The position numbers were made by a program, and so were the translations under genes. A DNA stretch of 6,993 bases from NCBI GenBank assembly GCA_947625455.1, contig CANQOJ010000119.1, forward strand, positions 1-6,993, given 5' to 3'. The notes beneath the pieces are model-generated. The model saw only the letters and a list, made by a program, of their open reading frames with translations, was not told the origin of the DNA and ran no database searches. Below are positions 4,930 to 6,993 of this stretch, in pieces. How positions within the stretch are numbered: the stretch's first letter is position 1; the number at the start of each line of letters is the position of its first letter. The DNA comes from an uncultured Clostridia bacterium. GTDB lineage: Bacteria > Bacillota > Clostridia > Oscillospirales > Ruminococcaceae.

Positions 4930-4961
4930 AAAAGTTTTCCCCTTGAACCCCTTTCTAAAAC
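4904..4961 (+). repeat. Large hairpin repeat overlapping the end of the DUF3793 gene
   Basis: Perfect 12-bp arms CAAGGGGAAAAC (4911-4922) and GTTTTCCCCTTG (4934-4945), with a further TTTT/AAAA pairing inside. Outer arms GTTTTAG (4904-4910) and CTAAAAC (4955-4961) pair perfectly across a 9-base bulge (AACCCCTTT). The stop codon (4927-4929) lies in the loop. The design resembles palindromic repeats scattered between genes in gut Clostridia, from memory. It may end transcription, although no clear T-run follows. Confidence 0.65.
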
Positions 4962-5032
4962 TTTCATTATGGCTGATAATGATAAGGTTCTTTGGCGCAT
5001 AATAGAAAAACAACGTTCGGTAACGAAGCACC

Positions 5033-5210
5033 GCTCCGCGGCGGCGAAACAAAGGCTAAAGCCTTAAGTCTGTTTCTTCCAAAGGCTAACAACGCGAGTT
5101 CTGATGGATACGAACTCCAAATGCTAACCACAAGTTCTATTAGTTAAAAGTTCCCAGCCTTTGGAAGAAACAGACTCACTGCGTCAGCAGTGGTTTCGCC
5201 GCCGCGGAGC
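5033..5210. repeat. Cruciform (four-way junction) palindromic element, possible MITE or structured RNA
   Basis: Two nested perfect stems: an outer 18-bp stem (GCTCCGCGGCGGCGAAAC, 5033-5050, with 5193-5210) and an inner 21-bp stem (5067-5087 with 5156-5176). Between them each side holds its own hairpin: AAGGC-TAAA-GCCTT (5052-5065) on the left and CACTGC-GTCA-GCAGTG (5177-5192) on the right. The junction has one unpaired base on each side of the left hairpin and none on the right. The 68-base apical loop (5088-5155) contains GAGTTC (5096-5101) and GAACTC (5112-5117), another possible stem. There is no transposase and no clear target duplication. The flanks 4962-5032 and 5211-5276 contain nothing I can support. 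Confidence 0.75.
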
Positions 5211-5276
5211 TGTTTCGGCTTAAAACATGCTTTTCTTCCAAACTCCGGCTTCTATCCTCTTTTCAAACATCTGTAC

Positions 5277-5305
5277 TTGACAAATTACGTCAATAAGAGT
5301 ATAAT
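5277..5305 (+). promoter_or_regulatory. Sigma-A promoter of the sensor kinase gene
   Basis: TTGACA (5277-5282) and TATAAT (5300-5305) with a 17-base spacer, perfect consensus. The start point near 5312 gives a leader of about 30 nt ending in TAAGGGG directly before the first possible start codon at 5343. Confidence 0.88.
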
Positions 5306-5342
5306 GTAATAGTAGACAATTTTTACGTTTCTCTCTAAGGGG

Positions 5343-6993
5343 ATGTTGTTAGATTTGATAAAGAAAATATGTTCTTTTCTTACCGCGCTGATTATGATAA
5401 CGGCGGTTGCTGCGGTGAATAACAGGGCGTTTGCAGAGGACAGGGGAATACCTGTTTTTACTGATGAAGAACAGAAGTATATTGCGTCGCATAAATCGCT
5501 TAAAGTAGGATTTGTTCTCGACAGAATACCTGTTAGCCTTGCTGATGAAAAAGGAGAGTTTAAGGGAATTTCGCGCTACATTTTGGACCGTATAAGCGAA
5601 ATTTGCGGAATTGAATTTCAATACACCGCGCTTCCTACAAAAGACGTTACATATGACTATCTTACGGGAGAAAACATTGACCTTGTGACAAGCGTTGAGT
5701 ACAACGAGGAAAACAAACACGCCCGCGGTATACTTATAAGCAGACCGTATCTGTCAAGCCGAAAGGTTGTTGTAGCGAGACAAAAGCTTGATTTTCGGTT
5801 TGACGGCAATTATACCGTTGCCGTTTCAACAGGCTCTCAGACGCTCAAAAAGGTGCTTGAACGCTCGTTTCCGAATTTCAAGATACAGGATTACGATACC
5901 ATAAGCGACTGCCTTGACGCTGTAAACAGCGGTAAAGCTGACTTGCTGATACAAAACCAGTATGTTGTTGAATACTGGCTTTCAAAGCCGAAATATGAAA
6001 AGCTGAATGTCATACCCGTAGGCGGGCTTGAAGATGAGATGTGCTTTTCAGCGGTGGTGGCATTCGGCGAAAATTCCGAGCAGTCACAGCATGACGGCGA
6101 AATTCTGATAGACATTCTCGACAAGTCAATCGACTGCCTTTCAGAGGACGAAACGGTAAACTATATCATTCAGGGCGTTATGGAAAATCAGTACAGCTAT
6201 GATTTCAGCGATTTTTTTAATCGTTACAGATACGCCGTGATTGTTTTCTGCATTTCAGCTTCGGCAATCATCATACTTGTAATTTTACTTGCGCGTCAGA
6301 AAATACATATTGCCGAAAGCAGGGCAAGCGAAAAGGCAAAAGGCGAATTTCTCTCCACAATGAGCCACGAGATAAGAACGCCGTTAAACGGTCTGATAGG
6401 TTTAAATCAGCTTATGTCTGAAAATCTTGACGACACGGGCGACCTGGACAAATACCTGAAGCAGTCAACCGTGGTGTCAAAGTATCTTCTCGCGCTTGTA
6501 AACGATATGCTTGATTCCTCAAAACTCCAGGCGAATATATTCAAACTTGACAGTTCATGCATTGACCTTGCGCTTTTGACGGAAACCGTAACAACGACCG
6601 TTAAAAGCACAATGAAAGACAGAGGCATTGAGTTTACTGACGACATAAAGATAGAAAATCCCTACATGATAGGCGACAGCGTAAGAATACAGCAGGTGTT
6701 GTTCAACTTGCTTGACAATGCGGGCAAATTCACCCCGTCGGGCGGAAAAGTTATTTTGTCGCTAAGACAAAAGGCTGACGGAAACGAGATTTTGAACATC
6801 TTCACGGTTACGGACAACGGCAGGGGAATGAGCGAGGAATTTCGCGCAAGGGTATTTGACACATTCGCTCGTGAACTTGACACGGTGTCTAAAGGCAATC
6901 AAGGCACGGGACTTGGACTTTCGATAAGCTTCAGACTTGCAAGGCTTATGGACGGAGACTTAACCTGCGAAAGCGAAAAGGGCAAGGGAAGCA
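5343..6993 (+). CDS. Membrane sensor histidine kinase with periplasmic solute-binding domain (3' end outside window)
   Basis: Open from 5343 to the window end (550 codons, no stop). Domains in order: signal peptide (about 1-31: KK, hydrophobic core, RAFA-ED cleavage site); a family-3 solute-binding-protein-like sensor domain (about 50-280, starting KSLKVGFVLDRIPVS); one membrane helix (about 297-317); HisKA domain with FLSTMSHEIRTPLNG (337-350, phospho-acceptor His 342); and an ATPase domain with N box FNLLDNAGKFTP (454-465), G1 DNGRGM (491-496), F box VFDTFARE (504-511) and G2 GTGLGLSI (521-528). This order is that of BvgS/EvgS-type kinases, which often continue into receiver and HPt domains beyond the edge. 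It senses an extracellular solute (unknown, possibly amino-acid-like) and phosphorylates a response regulator. The ATG at 5343 directly abuts AAGGGG; TTG at 5346 or 5355 are alternatives. All catalytic residues visible are intact. Confidence 0.93.
   Translation, partial: MLLDLIKKICSFLTALIMITAVAAVNNRAFAEDRGIPVFTDEEQKYIASHKSLKVGFVLDRIPVSLADEKGEFKGISRYILDRISEICGIEFQYTALPTKDVTYDYLTGENIDLVTSVEYNEENKHARGILISRPYLSSRKVVVARQKLDFRFDGNYTVAVSTGSQTLKKVLERSFPNFKIQDYDTISDCLDAVNSGKADLLIQNQYVVEYWLSKPKYEKLNVIPVGGLEDEMCFSAVVAFGENSEQSQHDGEILIDILDKSIDCLSEDETVNYIIQGVMENQYSYDFSDFFNRYRYAVIVFCISASAIIILVILLARQKIHIAESRASEKAKGEFLSTMSHEIRTPLNGLIGLNQLMSENLDDTGDLDKYLKQSTVVSKYLLALVNDMLDSSKLQANIFKLDSSCIDLALLTETVTTTVKSTMKDRGIEFTDDIKIENPYMIGDSVRIQQVLFNLLDNAGKFTPSGGKVILSLRQKADGNEILNIFTVTDNGRGMSEEFRARVFDTFARELDTVSKGNQGTGLGLSISFRLARLMDGDLTCESEKGKGS

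Noticed and set aside
4969..5067. 32-codon plus-strand frame (starts MADNDKVLWR) running into the cruciform element
   Set aside because: No ribosome binding site, and its second half is made of the palindrome arm; I see no support for expression.
5349..5720. Minus-strand open frame of 123 codons opposite the sensor kinase
   Set aside because: It overlaps the well-supported kinase coding frame, has no recognisable domain and no initiation signals.

Overview
The window looks like chromosomal DNA from a low- to mid-GC gut Firmicute of the Ruminococcus / Oscillospiraceae type. The evidence is a Clostridium-type pyruvate phosphate dikinase, a DUF3793 protein (a family I know mainly from Clostridia), very regular sigma-A promoters and GGAGG-type ribosome binding sites. 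The species cannot be named from this window.

Layout. (1) 1-1289, plus strand: the C-terminal half of pyruvate phosphate dikinase (ppdK), ending at a hairpin terminator that works in both directions. (2) 1357-4020, minus strand: a toxin cluster clearly richer in AT than the flanking metabolic gene. In transcription order it holds a zeta/PezT-type kinase toxin with its own promoter and no antitoxin gene, then two complete tandem type III (ToxIN-type) toxin-antitoxin loci. Each type III locus has a perfect TTGACA-17-TATAAT promoter, a repeat-based antitoxin RNA (three 36-nt units in one, two 34-nt units plus partial units in the other), a hairpin, and a ToxN/AbiQ-family endoribonuclease gene. 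The two toxins are roughly half identical by eye and share the same C-terminal block. (3) 4102-4929, plus strand: a strong promoter with an 18-nt operator-like palindrome at its start point, a roughly 200-nt leader and a DUF3793 gene whose last codons lie inside a large hairpin. (4) 4930-5276: no convincing gene, but a remarkable perfect cruciform or four-way-junction palindrome (5033-5210). (5) 5277-6993, plus strand: promoter and the first 550 codons of a membrane sensor histidine kinase with a periplasmic solute-binding sensor domain, cut by the window end.

How the parts relate. The toxin cluster is transcribed convergently with ppdK and divergently from DUF3793, so it forms a self-contained accessory block between housekeeping genes. 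No terminator was seen between the zeta gene and the first type III locus, so zeta transcripts could run into it. Type III systems of this family act as phage abortive-infection systems and the zeta family poisons cell-wall precursor metabolism. The block can therefore be read as a small defence or stability island. The most interesting details are the two diverged antitoxin repeats side by side, a conserved hairpin that can hide the toxN ribosome binding site in both loci, the N-terminal extension of the zeta toxin, and the unexplained cruciform element.
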